A stretch of DNA of 64,000 nucleotides, from assembly GCA_910574455.1 (NCBI GenBank), contig CAJSYZ010000002.1, forward strand, positions 3,311,671-3,375,670. The letters run 5' to 3'. The stretch is from Trichaptum fuscoviolaceum. Taxonomy: Eukaryota; Basidiomycota; Agaricomycetes; Hymenochaetales; Trichaptaceae. Under the pieces are notes generated by a model, which was not told the DNA's origin, did not search any database, and was given only the letters and a program-made list of their open reading frames with translations. Position numbers and translations under genes: made by a program. Positions 51,588 through 63,367 of the stretch are shown here, in pieces. Every line of letters begins with the position of its first letter. Within the stretch, counting starts at the first letter, position 1.

Positions 51588-52337
51588 AATCCTTTCTTTT
51601 CATCCTTCACCACTTCCTTTCACCTGTTCATAATCTCATCATCATTTTTATTGGACAAATTATGGCATTTAACTGTTCTCGCAGTATATCTATCTTACTG
51701 GCTTTAATGACTTTCTAACTTCTTCGTTCATCACCCGAGCAAATCACACGTCTACTATTCATGATCAATTCATTTTTATGTACAAATGTAGCTTAGTATA
51801 ATACATAGAGAAGTTTGTTATAAATTATCGAATGCAAAAGATTGTTCCTTTTATTCCTTTCATACGGATGTCTGGGCGGAAGACGGAATGCCGAAAATAA
51901 GCGCCTAAAAGGAGTTTTCGGGGATAATGAATGACCTGGACTCGGCCTGAGATTGGCCGAAGGAGGCGCTTAAACACCTTGTGCTCCTCCTCTCAAGGCC
52001 GACAGACAATCTATGGAAATAGTGCACGGTCGTCCGGCCTTGGGAACAGATGGCGATAGCTTCCTCTGTTTATCTTCTGCACCCGGCCAAGCCAAGCATT
52101 CTAGCTTAAGTTCGACTAACTTCTCTACCACAGGCAGCCACCACCTCTACCGACGTCGAGTGCCATAGAGACTGCGGCAGCTTTCCAGCACATCCAATAT
52201 TCCAGTATCTTCAGTAAGTTTATTCTTGGGATTAAATAACCTCCATACTAATAGATCTTACTGCACTCTGTTATCCGCGAACCCGACACGCAATGCAATA
52301 ACATTCACGTATGTGTTATAGAAAAGAAGCAGCTATA
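51588..52337. other. Intergenic, no gene seen
   Basis: About 750 bases between the MFS gene and the gamma-glutamyltranspeptidase. It includes an AT-rich 3' flank and a short inverted repeat (CGGCCTGAGATTGGCCG around 51944-51960). No open frame of note. Confidence 0.5.
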
Positions 52338-54887
52338 ATGACATACCCGACAAAGATTGACTGGAGCAAGATCGACCAGCCCGAGCTCGTGCTACAGCGT
52401 TTCCCGAGTCGGCGCTCACAAGTCTACGGCACGAAGGGAGTTGTTTCGTCTTCTCAACCGCTTGCCACCGAGGCTGGTCTGGAGATACTACGAAAGGGTG
52501 GAAATGCCGGTATGTGGAAGCGCGCATATACTGTATAAATGCTTTGTCTAACGTCATGTAACTCCAAGCCGATGCGGCTGTGGCAACGTCTGCTGCACTC
52601 AATGTGACTGAGCCCAGCTGCTGTGGCATTGGTGGGTGCGTATATGCGCCTTACAACCGCACCACTTTAAGGATCTTCAATTGGCCGCATCGCTAACGAG
52701 GACTTATCGACCAGTGACGCCTTCTGCCTCTTCTATGATGCCAAGACGAAGGTGGTGAAAGCCCTGAACGGCTCCGGGCATTCTCCTCAGAAGCTTACCA
52801 TTGACTATGCCCGTTCCCGTGGTATCAACGGCCGGTCTATACCTCTGACAGACTTAAATTCTGTCACTGTCCCCGGCGCTGCCGCTGCGTGGGTTGATAC
52901 GGTGGAGAATCTCGGAAGCGGCAAGTTGACCGTTGCTGAGGTGCTTGAACCAGCTATTCGGCTTGCTGAAGAAGGGTATGTGTCGTGATCATCGAGCATG
53001 CATATTTTGTGTTTGTTGAAAGAAGCTTTACAGCGTCCCAGTCTCAGAAATCCACAGCTATGCGGTAGGAGTGCTAGATACTCTCGGACGAGAAGATATT
53101 CACGACGTTGTTATAGTGGCAAAGATCGGAGAATCTGATCAAGCATGCCTCTCCGAGCGGAGACGAGATGCTTCTCAACGGCAAGGCCCCTCTCCCTGGT
53201 CAGATAATGACGTTCCCGAACCTCGCAAAGACTTTCCGGTCCGTTGCCGAGAATGGCAAAGATGGATTCTATAAGGGACGCATCGCAGAAGCAATTGTCG
53301 AGCTCATCCAAAGTAAAGGCGGCGTGATGGAGCTTGAGGACCTTGCAAAGCATGAGACATCATTTGTTGAGCCTATCAAGTATACTTATGGCGCAGAGGT
53401 GACAGTCTACGAGGTAAGCTTAGCAGATTGAGCTGAAGGAGATACAGTATATATATAACATAACATGCTCTTACTTAGTGTCCGCCGAATGGCCAAGGTA
53501 TCTCCCTTCAACCGTAACTATGAGCTGTTACTCATCGGGTTATGTCAGGCATCACTGCTTTACTTGCACTCGGTATCTTGGACAACATTCAAGAGCTAGG
53601 CCTTACCAAGCCTCTCCTAGAGATGGAACATAATTCGGCAGAATACCTCCACGCTCTAGTCGAAGCCCTAAGGCAAGTATTCTACCCAGACCATAAAGCG
53701 AAGCTGCATGCTGATTTTATTGCCTTAGGCTAGCGTTCGCCGACAGCCAGTACTACGTCGCAGACCCAGAGCTTCAGCACGTCCCAGTCAATGAACTCTT
53801 GAGTAAAGTCTGTCTGTTCTTCTGTACACTCTGACGAATTTACTAACAGCTTCGTAGGAGTATCTGGCCAGTAGAGCAAAGCTCTTCGATCCAACGAAGA
53901 CTAATCCTGAAGTTATCCATGTCAGTCCCACAAATGTGTCGAAAAGAAGCTGTTATGTTGAGACTCTTACTCATCACAGGGGAACCCAGTCAATTCGTCA
54001 GATACAGTTTACTTCTCAGGTAATTCGCTTGTGTTACTAGCATCTTAAAAACGGGTTAAGATGGCAAATGTTAGTGGTCGACCAGTGGGGAAATGCGTGC
54101 AGTTACATCCAGAGCAACTACGCTGGATTCGGCACCGGCGGTGAGCTCGCTGGGTGATTTATTACCATTCAATTCTGATCAACCAAAAGCGATCCCTAAG
54201 GGTTGTGGATTTACGCTACAAAACCGCGGAACAGGCTTTGTTTTGGCGGAGGGACACCCTAACCAGCTCAAGGTACTGCGCACCATTCCTTGAAATAGAT
54301 TAACGACATTCAGCATTTGAGTGCAGGGAGGCAAGCGGCCGTACCATACGATTATTCCAGCCATGGCACTTCGTGGCGACGATTTGTTCCTTTCCTATGG
54401 CGTGATGGGTGGTTACATGCAGGTAATACCACGCTTTATCCCCACTTTTTATGGTGGTCTGACATGAATTCAAGCCACAAGGACATGTGCAGGTTCTATT
54501 GAACATGCTACGCGGGTTCACAGCTCAAGCGGCACTTGATGCACCCCGTTTCTGTATCTCAGCAGGATCCCCAGACTCCGAGGTGAAGGGATCTGCATCC
54601 AAAGCAGGCGACATCAACAGCGAAGTATACTTCGAAGAGGGTATTCCAGAAGATACAGTCAAAGAACTAAGGGGTATAGTTGTTTGCCATCCAATGTAGG
54701 CATTATTGAGAACTGACAATGCGTGTTGCAGCAATGGGACATGACGCATATCTTGTGAAAGGTTTCCAAAGGGGAATGATGGGTCGGGGTCAAGTGATTC
54801 AAAAGATAGTCGATATTTCTGGGAGAACTGTATGGGCTGCTGGATCCGATCCTCGAGCAGATGGGCATGCAGCGGCTCAGATCTAAC
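52338..54887 (+). CDS. Gamma-glutamyltranspeptidase-like protein (intracellular, YwrD type)
   Basis: Ntn-hydrolase that removes the gamma-glutamyl group of glutathione or its conjugates after self-cleavage. ATG 52338 ([20 protein letters not shown]) with no signal peptide or membrane anchor, unlike classical GGT. Large-subunit blocks: [60 protein letters not shown] and [20 protein letters not shown], then [40 protein letters not shown] and [20 protein letters not shown]. The cleavage nucleophile is the Thr of [17 protein letters not shown], and [60 protein letters not shown] complete the small subunit. It ends [10 protein letters not shown] with TAA at 54885-54887. About 600 residues in about ten exons. 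All parts of the active site appear intact; the substrate may not be glutathione itself. Confidence 0.9.
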
Positions 54888-55068
54888 GAGGGTAACTCTT
54901 TAAGATGTAGAGACTACATGACATTGTGAATATCTGGCAATACAACTTATAAGAAGAAGGATCAAGCATTAAATCAATCGCACCGCTTAAGGGAAACTTG
55001 CAACATCCGAGAAAGTGATATTTGAGTATACGGGTATGTCTAGGTATCTTGTCCATGTCGATATGTAT

Positions 55069-56673
55069 TTACATTCGCCTCCGCCGTTCAGTTCCAACTA
55101 AGTCAAGTAGCCATGAGTGACATTGTAAAAAAAACTTGGTAATTCCACTCACTTGCTTCATTCCGACGAAATTCTCTCAGCTCTTTAGTCCGATCAGGCC
55201 CTGTGATCTTTCCCCAGCCAGCCAGCGGAACAACCATCGCGGTTAGGTTATCGTCGCTGCCCAGTTCCTCAGCGAAGTCCATGATCGTTTTAGCAGCCAC
55301 CTTGGGATCCCTTGCATTTCTCGCAAGATCCACAATTTCGGCGTCAGATAAGACGGATGAGATACCGTCGGTGCAGAGAACAATGTAGGCCCATTCAGAA
55401 CCATGTAAGAGTTTCGTCTTTACTTCTGGTTCAGCGGTCACACCGTACGGTTTGAAATTCATATCCCCTATCCTATAGGGAAATTGATATGAGGTCGGAG
55501 TAACGAAAGAAGCAAACACGCACCCCCGAGTGTTAGCCAATGCCCCCATCCAGCGAGTTTCACCATAAGAATCCATGATTAGACGGCTGGTACCCATTCG
55601 ACGAAGTCTAGCAGCTTCGCCCCGGGCCTCCGCATGGTGGTCTTGCGTCATGCGTAAAACTTTCCCGCCGTCTGTTGAGCACAATAGTACTCGAGTGTCA
55701 CTACGAGAGCAAGTCCGATCAGTCTGATTACCCGTATATGAATGTGAACAAGTCAACTAACCCACAATGAGCGACTGTGAGTCCAAGCAACTGGGAGGCG
55801 AAGAAAGGTGCAGCGGGGGTATCTAGAGATTGTAGAAGTACGACAGAGGCTGTCGCACCGCAGGTCTTGGCCTCATTTCCTTCGGACACTATTCTGTCAG
55901 CCTGGCAGACAAACCTGGCCGTCAATACACGGACCGTGTTCAATGATCATGAACCCACAAACCTCGAGAAAAGCTAGTGTTGATCTAGCTTCGAGATCCA
56001 ACTCTCGATCGCTCGGTGGATGAGTTAGCCATGGCTGAAGCACACCTCCTTTGAAGCGTTTGAAATATCCACCAAGCTCTTTTGTCCATTCATAGATATC
56101 TGGTATGTGCGATTTCTCCACATACTCAAAAAGACCGTGAAGGTTTTGATGCAGGAACAACGAGACGGCTGGTCCACCGTGACTATCCAAAGTCTATCGT
56201 CAAATAACAAGTAAGCTGAGAGAGACTCTGGACTTACCCATCATATATTCCTACGAACAACACCTGTCTCGCCAATGCCTCGCCTGCGGCATCAGGCGCC
56301 CAGTCAACATTGAAGAATTTCTTCGCATGCACGCAAAGTTCCTCCGGATTCAAAGAAAGAGCTGCAAATTGATGCGAGTCTTCTTGATAACTGAGTGGTG
56401 TTGGATAGGGTAAAAACATCCGAGTTGTCAGAGCACTCACGATCTTGTATTTCGCGACTCCGCAATCCCAATCACTTGCGGCGAACCAAGTGGAATCCTC
56501 ACTATGCCACCTGTTCAGTATTTATGTCCCGTAAATGATCAGACTGAGCAGACGATCTCGGAGAGATGCGCACCGTTGGGTGTCGATGCCTTGATGTAGG
56601 TATGGAAGTTTCTCTGGGTTCGGAAATGGACAGATCGAGCACACCATGAAGACCAGAGACGAGAAGATAACAT
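55069..56673 (-). CDS. PTC6: Mitochondrial protein phosphatase 2C (Ptc6-like)
   Basis: Mn/Mg-dependent Ser/Thr phosphatase; yeast Ptc6 is in mitochondria, affecting mitophagy and pyruvate dehydrogenase. ATG 56671-56673: MLSSRLWSSWCARSVHFRTQ, rich in Arg/Ser with no acidic residue, a clear mitochondrial presequence. An intron (GTGCGC...ACAG) joins ASTPNG to GIVRIPLGSPQVIGIAESRN. The next junction gives TRSYQEDSHQFAA (metal-binding block) and VLFVGIYDGHGGPAVS, the DGHGG motif rebuilt across an intron. Later: GNEAKTCGATASVVLLQSL, LTVAHCGDTRVLLCSTDGGK, LRMTQDHHAEARGEAARLRR, RWMGALANTRG, AYIVLCTDGISSVLSDAEIV and AEELGSDDNLTAMVVPLAGW. The last exon adds IGTERRRRM with TAA at 55069-55071. About 430 residues. 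Confidence 0.87.
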
Positions 56674-56903
56674 GCAGCAAGCTGTGACGAGTAATCTTGC
56701 AGGCCCCTTATCATTTCAGGCGAAGTTGCTCGCGCAGGCCGTCGTCGCAATGGTGGCAGTTCAGAACCAGGGTATAAGCTTTAATGAACAACGGTGGGTG
56801 GTGTCGGGTTGTTACGGGCTTACTCCAAGTTCAGTACTATGTGAATTGATACCAAACACAGCTCTTGTACACTATCTTACAGCTACAAACGACTCTGCCG
56901 TAC

Positions 56904-57989
56904 TCAGTTTATAACACGCTTAGGACTGCCTTCAAGGAAAGCAGAAATATTATCTACTGTATCGCTCCAAAATGCCTGGCAGAGAAAGAAAGGTTTGAGT
57001 GTCTAAATCTACTTTAAATATGTCAGACATACCTCATAATTGCTATCACTGACATAGCCCGTGTGCGGAGTGAGAGTAACGTTGCTGAGAGTACGAAGCG
57101 GGTGTTCAAGTGGCAATGGCTCTATGTCAAAGACATCCAACCCAGCTCCTGCGATCTTCTTTTCTTTCAAGGTGCTAATCAAAGCAGTCTCGTCAACCAA
57201 TGGGCCTCGAGAGGTATTGATGAAGAACGACGTGGGTTTCATCTTCGCAAAATCCGTTGCACCAATCAATCCGGTCGTACTATCCGACAACACCATATGA
57301 ATGGAAACAATGTCGCTCGTCTCGAACAATTCTTCCTTCGACGCGCAGTACTCCACGCCAGCTGCTTCAGCGCGCTCACGAGTGAGATGGGGGGACCAAG
57401 CGATGACACGCATGTTGAAGGCCTTGGCAATCTAGGCAACATGGTTGTTGGATTTCCCAACTTCAAGTTGCAGAAAGAACGTGTATCTCACTCTAGCAGT
57501 AGCAACGCCCAATTTTCCTGCTCCTACCAGTCCTAGGGTGCGACCCGCAAGCCCCAGCGGCATGTAGCTCTGCCACGGCTCCTTCTTACCCTTCGTATTC
57601 GCATCATCGAAAGCCACAAATCGGACTGTGGACAGCAGAAGGGCCCATATGTGCTCTAGAGTTGAATTTCCTCTGCTTCCGGTGCCGGAAACGAGAATCC
57701 CCTTTGACTTCGCATGCGAACCGTCGATACCGCGGTTGCCCATCCCCGTTGTCGCGATCAGTTTCAAGTTCGGGAGTCTATCGAGTAACGACGCTGGAAA
57801 CTTGGTACGCTCCCTCATCGCACATATTATCGTATACGGTTCCAAACGCTCGACCAGAGCTTCCTCGTCCTGAAGCGTTTCAGTGTATACGTCAATAGAC
57901 AATTTGTCTTGGATGGACGACCAATCCGCGAATTTGAACGCAACCTTTTGGTAATCGTCGAGGATAGCTACGCGTACGGTCTCCGCCAT
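56904..57989 (-). CDS. D-isomer-specific 2-hydroxyacid dehydrogenase
   Basis: NAD(P)-dependent reduction of 2-keto acids or oxidation of D-2-hydroxyacids (glyoxylate/hydroxypyruvate reductase-like). ATG 57987-57989: MAETVRVAILDDYQKVAFKF. Family features: LPNLKLIATTGMGNRGIDGS; NSTLEHIWALLLSTVRFVAF; the dinucleotide motif RTLGLVGAGKLGVATARIAK joined over an intron; SDIVSIHMVLSDSTTGLIGA. The catalytic Arg is in FINTSRGPLVDETALISTLK, Glu in GAGLDVFDIEPLPLEHPL and His in NVTLTPHTGYVSDSNYE. A last exon FWSDTVDNISAFLEGSPKRV ends with TGA at 56904-56906. About 335 residues in three exons. Substrate not predictable. The open frame extends upstream to 58085 but the ATG at 57989 starts the first beta strand in the usual way. 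Confidence 0.92.
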
Positions 57990-58507
57990 TGCCCTGGAGC
58001 GAGTTGAAGAGCCTGTTTGTTCTGCATGCCCACCGTACTCGACACTGATGCGATAACTGAATGCTAGCACGGCACAAGTTCTCAAGCATGTTCACGTGCA
58101 GACGTGCTGAGAGTCCTGTGGCTATTTCCAGCGCGTCTTGTCCCGCTTCCTCTCCGCTACGACCGTGTTGAACTCCGTCCTCGCCTAAACCAAAGTTGTT
58201 TAGCAAATATACGAAATCCTCATCAAACGTGCGTCGATCGACAATTGTTAATGTCTCCAGCGCCTGTGGTCGGCGTAAAGGCGACGCTGGAATAACAATC
58301 ACTGAAATTCGACTTCTTATTCTTTCGGATTGTCAGCCTCGACTCTGGTCGTGGTCTCACTGTCATGCGGTGTGCACCACCAGCTCGGACCGTTACGGAA
58401 ATAGCTCTCGCACCATGCTTCCTTATCGCCCTGCAGCATATAAAATGTCGATGGTCGACCTTCTGGTGAACTGGGCGCATTAATTGCTGACCTCGAGGAC
58501 CCCCAAA
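57990..58507. other. Intergenic, divergent promoter region
   Basis: About 520 bases between the dehydrogenase and the phosphatase. A minus-strand frame at 57892-58302 starts at GTG and is partly protein-like (VYLLNNFGLGEDG) but has no ATG in context. TATAAAA at 58439-58445 belongs to the phosphatase gene. Confidence 0.45.
58439..58445 (+). promoter_or_regulatory. TATA box of the histidine acid phosphatase
   Basis: TATAAAA lies 69 bases upstream of the ATG at 58508. Confidence 0.55.
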
Positions 58508-60647
58508 ATGCGGAATATTGCTCACATTCTCGTCGTCGCTGGGATCATTCAGTCAGCTAGGGCGGGATTTTGGCGACGAGGAGTTGCGAAAGCACGCTCA
58601 GAATCATTTCAAGCATCGAGCTTCGCAGGCGCAACCACCAGTGCGGTCTTCCCACCGCCGGGAGCATCCGACGATGCATCCATCGACTCTTTCTTTCCCA
58701 CTGAGTCAGAAGTCGGCTTTGCTGGGCCCACTCCCAGTGCGTAGTCGATCATTTACCACACTGTTCTCAAATACTTAACCTCGGAATAGCTGGTGATGAA
58801 GCAGAAGAAATTGCTACCGCGACTATTGCACCGAAAATCAGTGGTGATGAATTCCCGCTGATCAACCCAACGACCTTGGACAACAAATCTACGAAGTTTG
58901 ACGTGCTGCAGAAATGGGGCAGTCTTTCACCGATGTTCTCTGTCGATTCATTCGGTCTACCGGACGCGAGCGAATTGATTCCCGAAGGTTGCGAGCTCAG
59001 ACAGGTGCACCTTGTTCACCGGCATGGTTCCCGGTACCCGACATCAGGCTCTCCTCCTGCGGCATTTGCTACAAAGCTACACAATGCCACTGTTACTGAC
59101 ACGGGCTTCACCGCCTCTGGTGATCTTAGTTTCTTGAATACCTGGACGTTCAAACTGGGAGCGGAGCTTTTGACTCCATTCGGCCGCCAACAACTGTAAG
59201 TGACAGGAAGAAGACATTTCCTACATACTCTAACAATCCTTTAATTTTTTTTTCTTAACTACTTATTAGCTTTGAACTTGGAACACAATTCCGAATGAAA
59301 TATGGCGAGCTCCTGAAGAATTTTACGGGCCTTCCCGTGTTTCGTACGACGTCAGAAGATCGAATGGTGAAGTCGGCGTAAGTGCAGCAGATTGAGGCTT
59401 TGTCGTCGTATGCATCAATATTGACCTTGTTCTAAGGCTGAACTTTGCTGCTGGATTCTTTGGCATCCCCGATTACTTGACTGATTACCATCAGCTCATA
59501 ACTATCGAGGAGGATGGATTCAACAACACCCTAGCAACCTATGATACTTGTACGAATGCAAATAACGACATCGGGAACTTTGGGTCTGTTCAGGCGGACA
59601 AGTGGGCGGCCATCTATCTTCAAGACGCTGTAAAGCGTCTCGGCCCTCAGATAAAAGGGGTAAACCTTACTCTCTCAGACGTTTTCGGTATGCAAGAGTT
59701 GTGTGCCTATGAGGTATGATCAGCGTCGGCTACCTTTTTGGTGTATTAGCATTGAAGCGCCTATCTTTCAGACTGTTGCTCTGGGTTACTCCGACTTTTG
59801 TGATATTTTCACACAGGAAGAATGGAACGGATTCGAGTATTGGAACGGTGCGTAAAGATAAACACATCATGGAATGGCTAAACTTAGCGTTTCTCTCGTA
59901 TTATTTACCTATAGACCTCAGCTTCTGGTACGGCATAGGACCGGGCAATCCGACTTCTGCAGCGCAAGGCATAGGCTACGTCCAAGAACTCATTGCGCGC
60001 CTCACACAAACACCGATCACACAGTTCAACACAACGACGAATTCGACGATCACGAACAGTAATATAACTTTCCCGCTCAATCAGCCTATTTATGTGGATG
60101 CTACCCACGATGTCATTATCTCGAACAGTGCGTTCTATTCCGTCATGACGGTGTCTGTACAGATCTGACTCGTTCATAGTTGTCGTGGCGCTGAACTTTA
60201 CAAGTCTTGCCGGGAATGGGCCACTGCCCACCGACCACATACCAAAGAACCAGGTACGTCACCTGTATCCGTACTACTCACGGATTATGTTGCACTTGAA
60301 CGAGTGTCTTATGCTATCCTGCACAGACATGGTTTACCAACCAAGTGTCCCCATTTGCGTCCAGGCTTGTCGGGCAGGTCCTAGCGTGCCCAGCCTCCTC
60401 AGCAGCGCCTACACATATACGCTGGATTCTGAATGATGCAGTGGTCCCTCTGACCGGTGTCAATGGCTGCAAACCCAACAAGGACGGACTTTGCCCACTG
60501 GACACATACATCAGCTCGATGCAAGAACACATAGGACAGATAGACTATGCATTCGACTGCCTCGCAAACTACACCATTCCTGATCCGGACTTTATTGTGA
60601 ACGGTCGACCACCTGCGAGTGTCAAGGCTCGGGTGCTGGGCAGCTAA
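58508..60647 (+). CDS. Secreted histidine acid phosphatase (phytase-like)
   Basis: Releases phosphate from organic esters such as phytate through a phospho-histidine intermediate. ATG 58508: RNIAHILVVAGIIQSARAGF is a secretion signal. About 100 residues of low-complexity/pro-like sequence precede FDVLQKWGSLSPMFSVDSFG. The active-site motif is VHRHGSRYPT (RHGxRxP). Middle blocks: FELGTQFRMKYGELLKNFTG, VFRTTSEDRMVKSALNFAAG, YDTCTNANNDIGNFGSVQAD and MQELCAYETVALGYSDFCDI. After LSFWYGIGPGNPTSAAQGIG come VDATHDVIIS, containing the second His-Asp, then a splice to IVVALNFTSLAG and FASRLVGQVLAC. It ends ASVKARVLGS with TAA at 60645-60647. Many Asn-x-Ser/Thr sites and paired Cys fit an extracellular glycoprotein. 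About 600 residues, seven or more exons. Phytase specificity is not proven. Confidence 0.88.
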
Positions 60648-61204
60648 AATTTGCGTACAGGGATAGAAGAGACGAAGGCAACGCTCTGGCAGTCAATGGA
60701 TGGCTTAATGCCAGCACATGTGTTTAGTGGACTGAATGACTACTGCGAGCGAAAATGTAGTTTACTTGATGAATTTGAACAGAGTGCACGAGAGTTATTT
60801 GAAAGTACCGGGCTGAGCGCCGTGTGGATCACGGTTACCAGCAACTGTCAAGCTGAGACACTCTGCGAGCCACATGTTGCAAAGTATATCGACTTTTCCA
60901 TAGATCTATAGCATCCGGGAGCATCTGGCGACGTGTTTTTTCAGCGTCTAGGACCAGGTACAGTTGAGAAGAGATCACTGCCCCGCGCAGGTCGGCCGTG
61001 CACTTTGGGCTTGTTATCTCCCCGTCTAATCCTGTCCAATCCGACCCTTCATGGAGATTATGCCGAGGCACGCTGGTGCTGGAGTATATCTATATAGCTC
61101 TCTACCTATCCAGCCATGCTCGCTTTTGTCCATCTCCACGCCCTCCACCTCATCGTCTCTCGTACGCGACACACCCACCGTCGCCGCCGTCCAGGCTCTC
61201 GACG
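60648..61204. other. Intergenic, no convincing gene
   Basis: About 560 bases. An 86-codon frame at 60651-60911 starts at TTG and has no motif. TATATAG around 61092-61098 and a pyrimidine-rich leader precede the GPCR-like gene. Confidence 0.5.
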
Positions 61205-62952
61205 ATGCCGGGCATCCTCGTGTCGAGAGAAGACTCGCCCACAGTCAGCTCGTCGTCAAATCCGCTCTTCACCTTTGGCACGCGACTGGGCATAGTTTTC
61301 ATCATCCAGGCCGCCTTTTTGTCTCTTATTGCGGTGGTCACTCTTCTCTTGTATATTACGGTGAGTTGTTTGTCCGGACTCCGGAGCATTGCGCATATAT
61401 TCATACCTGCTGTCATTCACTCCAGTACGCCGCCGTTGCAGTCAGACGTGATGCACGACGCCGCTGGGACATCTCGGGTCCCCTTCACTGGTATTTCTTG
61501 TCGATGCTGGTAGCAGAGGCTATCCAGGCCACAGGTGCGTAGCAATTCCGAGGACGTTGCTTGTCCTGGACTCGGCATAATCTTGGCTCACATGCGTGTA
61601 CCTGTCTGCAGGGAGCATAATGGACCTAAAGTGGGTTATCATGGCTGTGCGTATACTATTATCTACGCTCGTGACCTCACCATAACTGACTATGTCCTGG
61701 ATTAATAGGATGTTACAGACGGGCCCTACTGCACCGCCCAGGGTGTGTTCAAGTTATCTATGCTGTACAGGAAATCCCGGATTAACCCGTTTGGGCTTCG
61801 GCAGGTATCCTCAAGAACATCGGGGACGTCTCTGTAGCGCTCTGGTGAGTTCTGAATAAATGTTTGTGGCTTGGGTTCATCGATTCACTCATCATAACCT
61901 TCCAGTACATTGGTGAGCTGAGCGCTGCTGCGCCTGTCCATCTGTCGCTTTAGGTTGCTGACCGCAGTCCACAGGCGATTGCGATCCACACATTCCGAGC
62001 AATTGTGTTCCGCTGGCATCCTGAACATCCCAATCGCATCGCAACACTTGTTCTCTGCACGATATGGGCCATCATCATCGTCATCATGGTCGTCAGCGCA
62101 GCTACCCATGTCGGGAAGACGTACTGGGGGAATACCCAATATTGTACGTGCATATACTCAGGTTACATCAAGTTGTATAATTGACTGATTGCATCTGTGC
62201 ATCGACTTCACAGGGTGTTGGATTACGAAGGATTACCCAGTGCAGCAGATTGCTCTTGATTATGTCTTTATGTGGACAACAGCATTTGTTAACATCATTC
62301 TGTACATCCCCCTTGCTCTCGTCATCAAGGGCGTGGTTGTCGTTGAGGGTTGGAAGTTCAAGCTTGCGGATAAGAGAGACAGGCTGGACGTCCGCAGCCG
62401 CACCACAGAGCCCAGCAGGGGCATCGATGGGATTGCACTCCAGATGTTTTTGTATGTCTCCTCAATTACCTCATCTATTTTTTTTTTTTCGCAGAAGTAG
62501 GCTTACAAGCGTTCATCTCTTGCAGCTATCCTGCGATATACACTATAACCGTACTCCCCATAGCCATCGTCCGTTTCCGTGCATTCCACGACCAGCACGT
62601 CCCCTTCGCCGCGACCGTCGTCTCCGACGTACTCTTCTCGTCCTCCGGCCTCTTCAATGTTATTCTCTTCGCCCTCACGCGTCCGTCCCTCCTCCCGCGA
62701 CGCAACTCCCAATACGACTCACAAGGAATCAGCTTCTCACTACGTAGTCGCGTCACCGAGGATGTGGGCGATCGTTCGTATGTCGGCCGACCACCCATGG
62801 CCATGGCTCGTGGGGGAGCAACGCACCTCAGCACCTTCCTGGACGGTAGCGATTTGCATTTCGACGACAGGTATAACGATCGTGTGACGCTGGACATCTC
62901 CGCGAAGGGCCGATTGAGTCCTTCCATCCGCTCGTATGGCGATTCAACCTGA
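61205..62952 (+). CDS. Seven-transmembrane GPCR-like receptor (fungal cAMP-receptor/Git3-like class)
   Basis: Putative plasma-membrane sensor signalling through heterotrimeric G proteins. ATG 61205: MPGILVSREDSPTV. Seven hydrophobic segments: LGIVFIIQAAFLSLIAVVTL; PLHWYFLSMLVAEAIQATGS; CTAQGILKNIGDVSVALCTL continuing into AIAIHTFRAIVFRW; IATLVLCTIWAIIIVIMVVS; YVFMWTTAFVNIILYIPLAL; YTITVLPIAIVRF; and SSSGLFNVILFALTRPSLLP. Cys before segment 3 and in CWITKDYPVQ after segment 4 could form the usual extracellular disulfide. The third cytoplasmic loop is short and basic. The C-tail is Arg/Ser-rich. Exons are joined cleanly with one 7-nt microexon at 61906-61912. The ligand is unknown. About 350-400 residues; the class rests on topology and the LFALTRP ending. 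Confidence 0.8.
61906..61912 (+). other. 7-nt microexon in the GPCR-like gene
   Basis: TACATTG is bounded by CCAG before and GTGAGC after. Joining GCGCTCTG, TACATTG and GTTGCTGACC gives A-L-C-T-L-V-A-D in frame and continues the third membrane segment. Skipping it would shift the frame by one base. Confidence 0.6.
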
Positions 62953-63367
62953 AGCTGAATCAGTTGAAATTAGTTTATCTCTATTGTGTTCTGTATACCT
63001 GCACGCCTCGAAGCCTATATTTGTTGTAGTCCGTAGCCTTTACACACTATGCTCACTAACTTTAGGTACCTTTTGGACAGTCCTTTCCTAAATGTCATAT
63101 TCATATGTATAGTAGACTTATTGAAGTATTTCCGACGAATCTCACGTCTTTTCGAGTTTACCCTGTAAATTACATAGATGTTACCCGCAACCTTCAAGTT
63201 TCAAATTGATGCTTTGACAAGATTTCGAATTCGTTGCCCTTGAATTCCATCTGAGATAACCTAACGAAAACGGACAAGGAATAATCTATAAAGAAAAGGA
63301 GTTCGAGAAGATGCATTAAGAGAACAAATACAAAGTTAATAGGGATCGGGAATATAGGTAGCTACGA
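62953..63367. other. Intergenic, converging 3' ends
   Basis: About 415 bases, AT-rich, between the GPCR-like gene and RPN2. No open frame of interest. Confidence 0.5.

Noticed and set aside
57892..58302. Minus-strand frame upstream of the dehydrogenase
   Set aside because: Partly protein-like, but starts at GTG, overlaps the dehydrogenase first exon in another frame, and no ATG-initiated model was found.
60651..60911. 86-codon frame after the phosphatase
   Set aside because: Non-ATG start, no motif, no splice partner.
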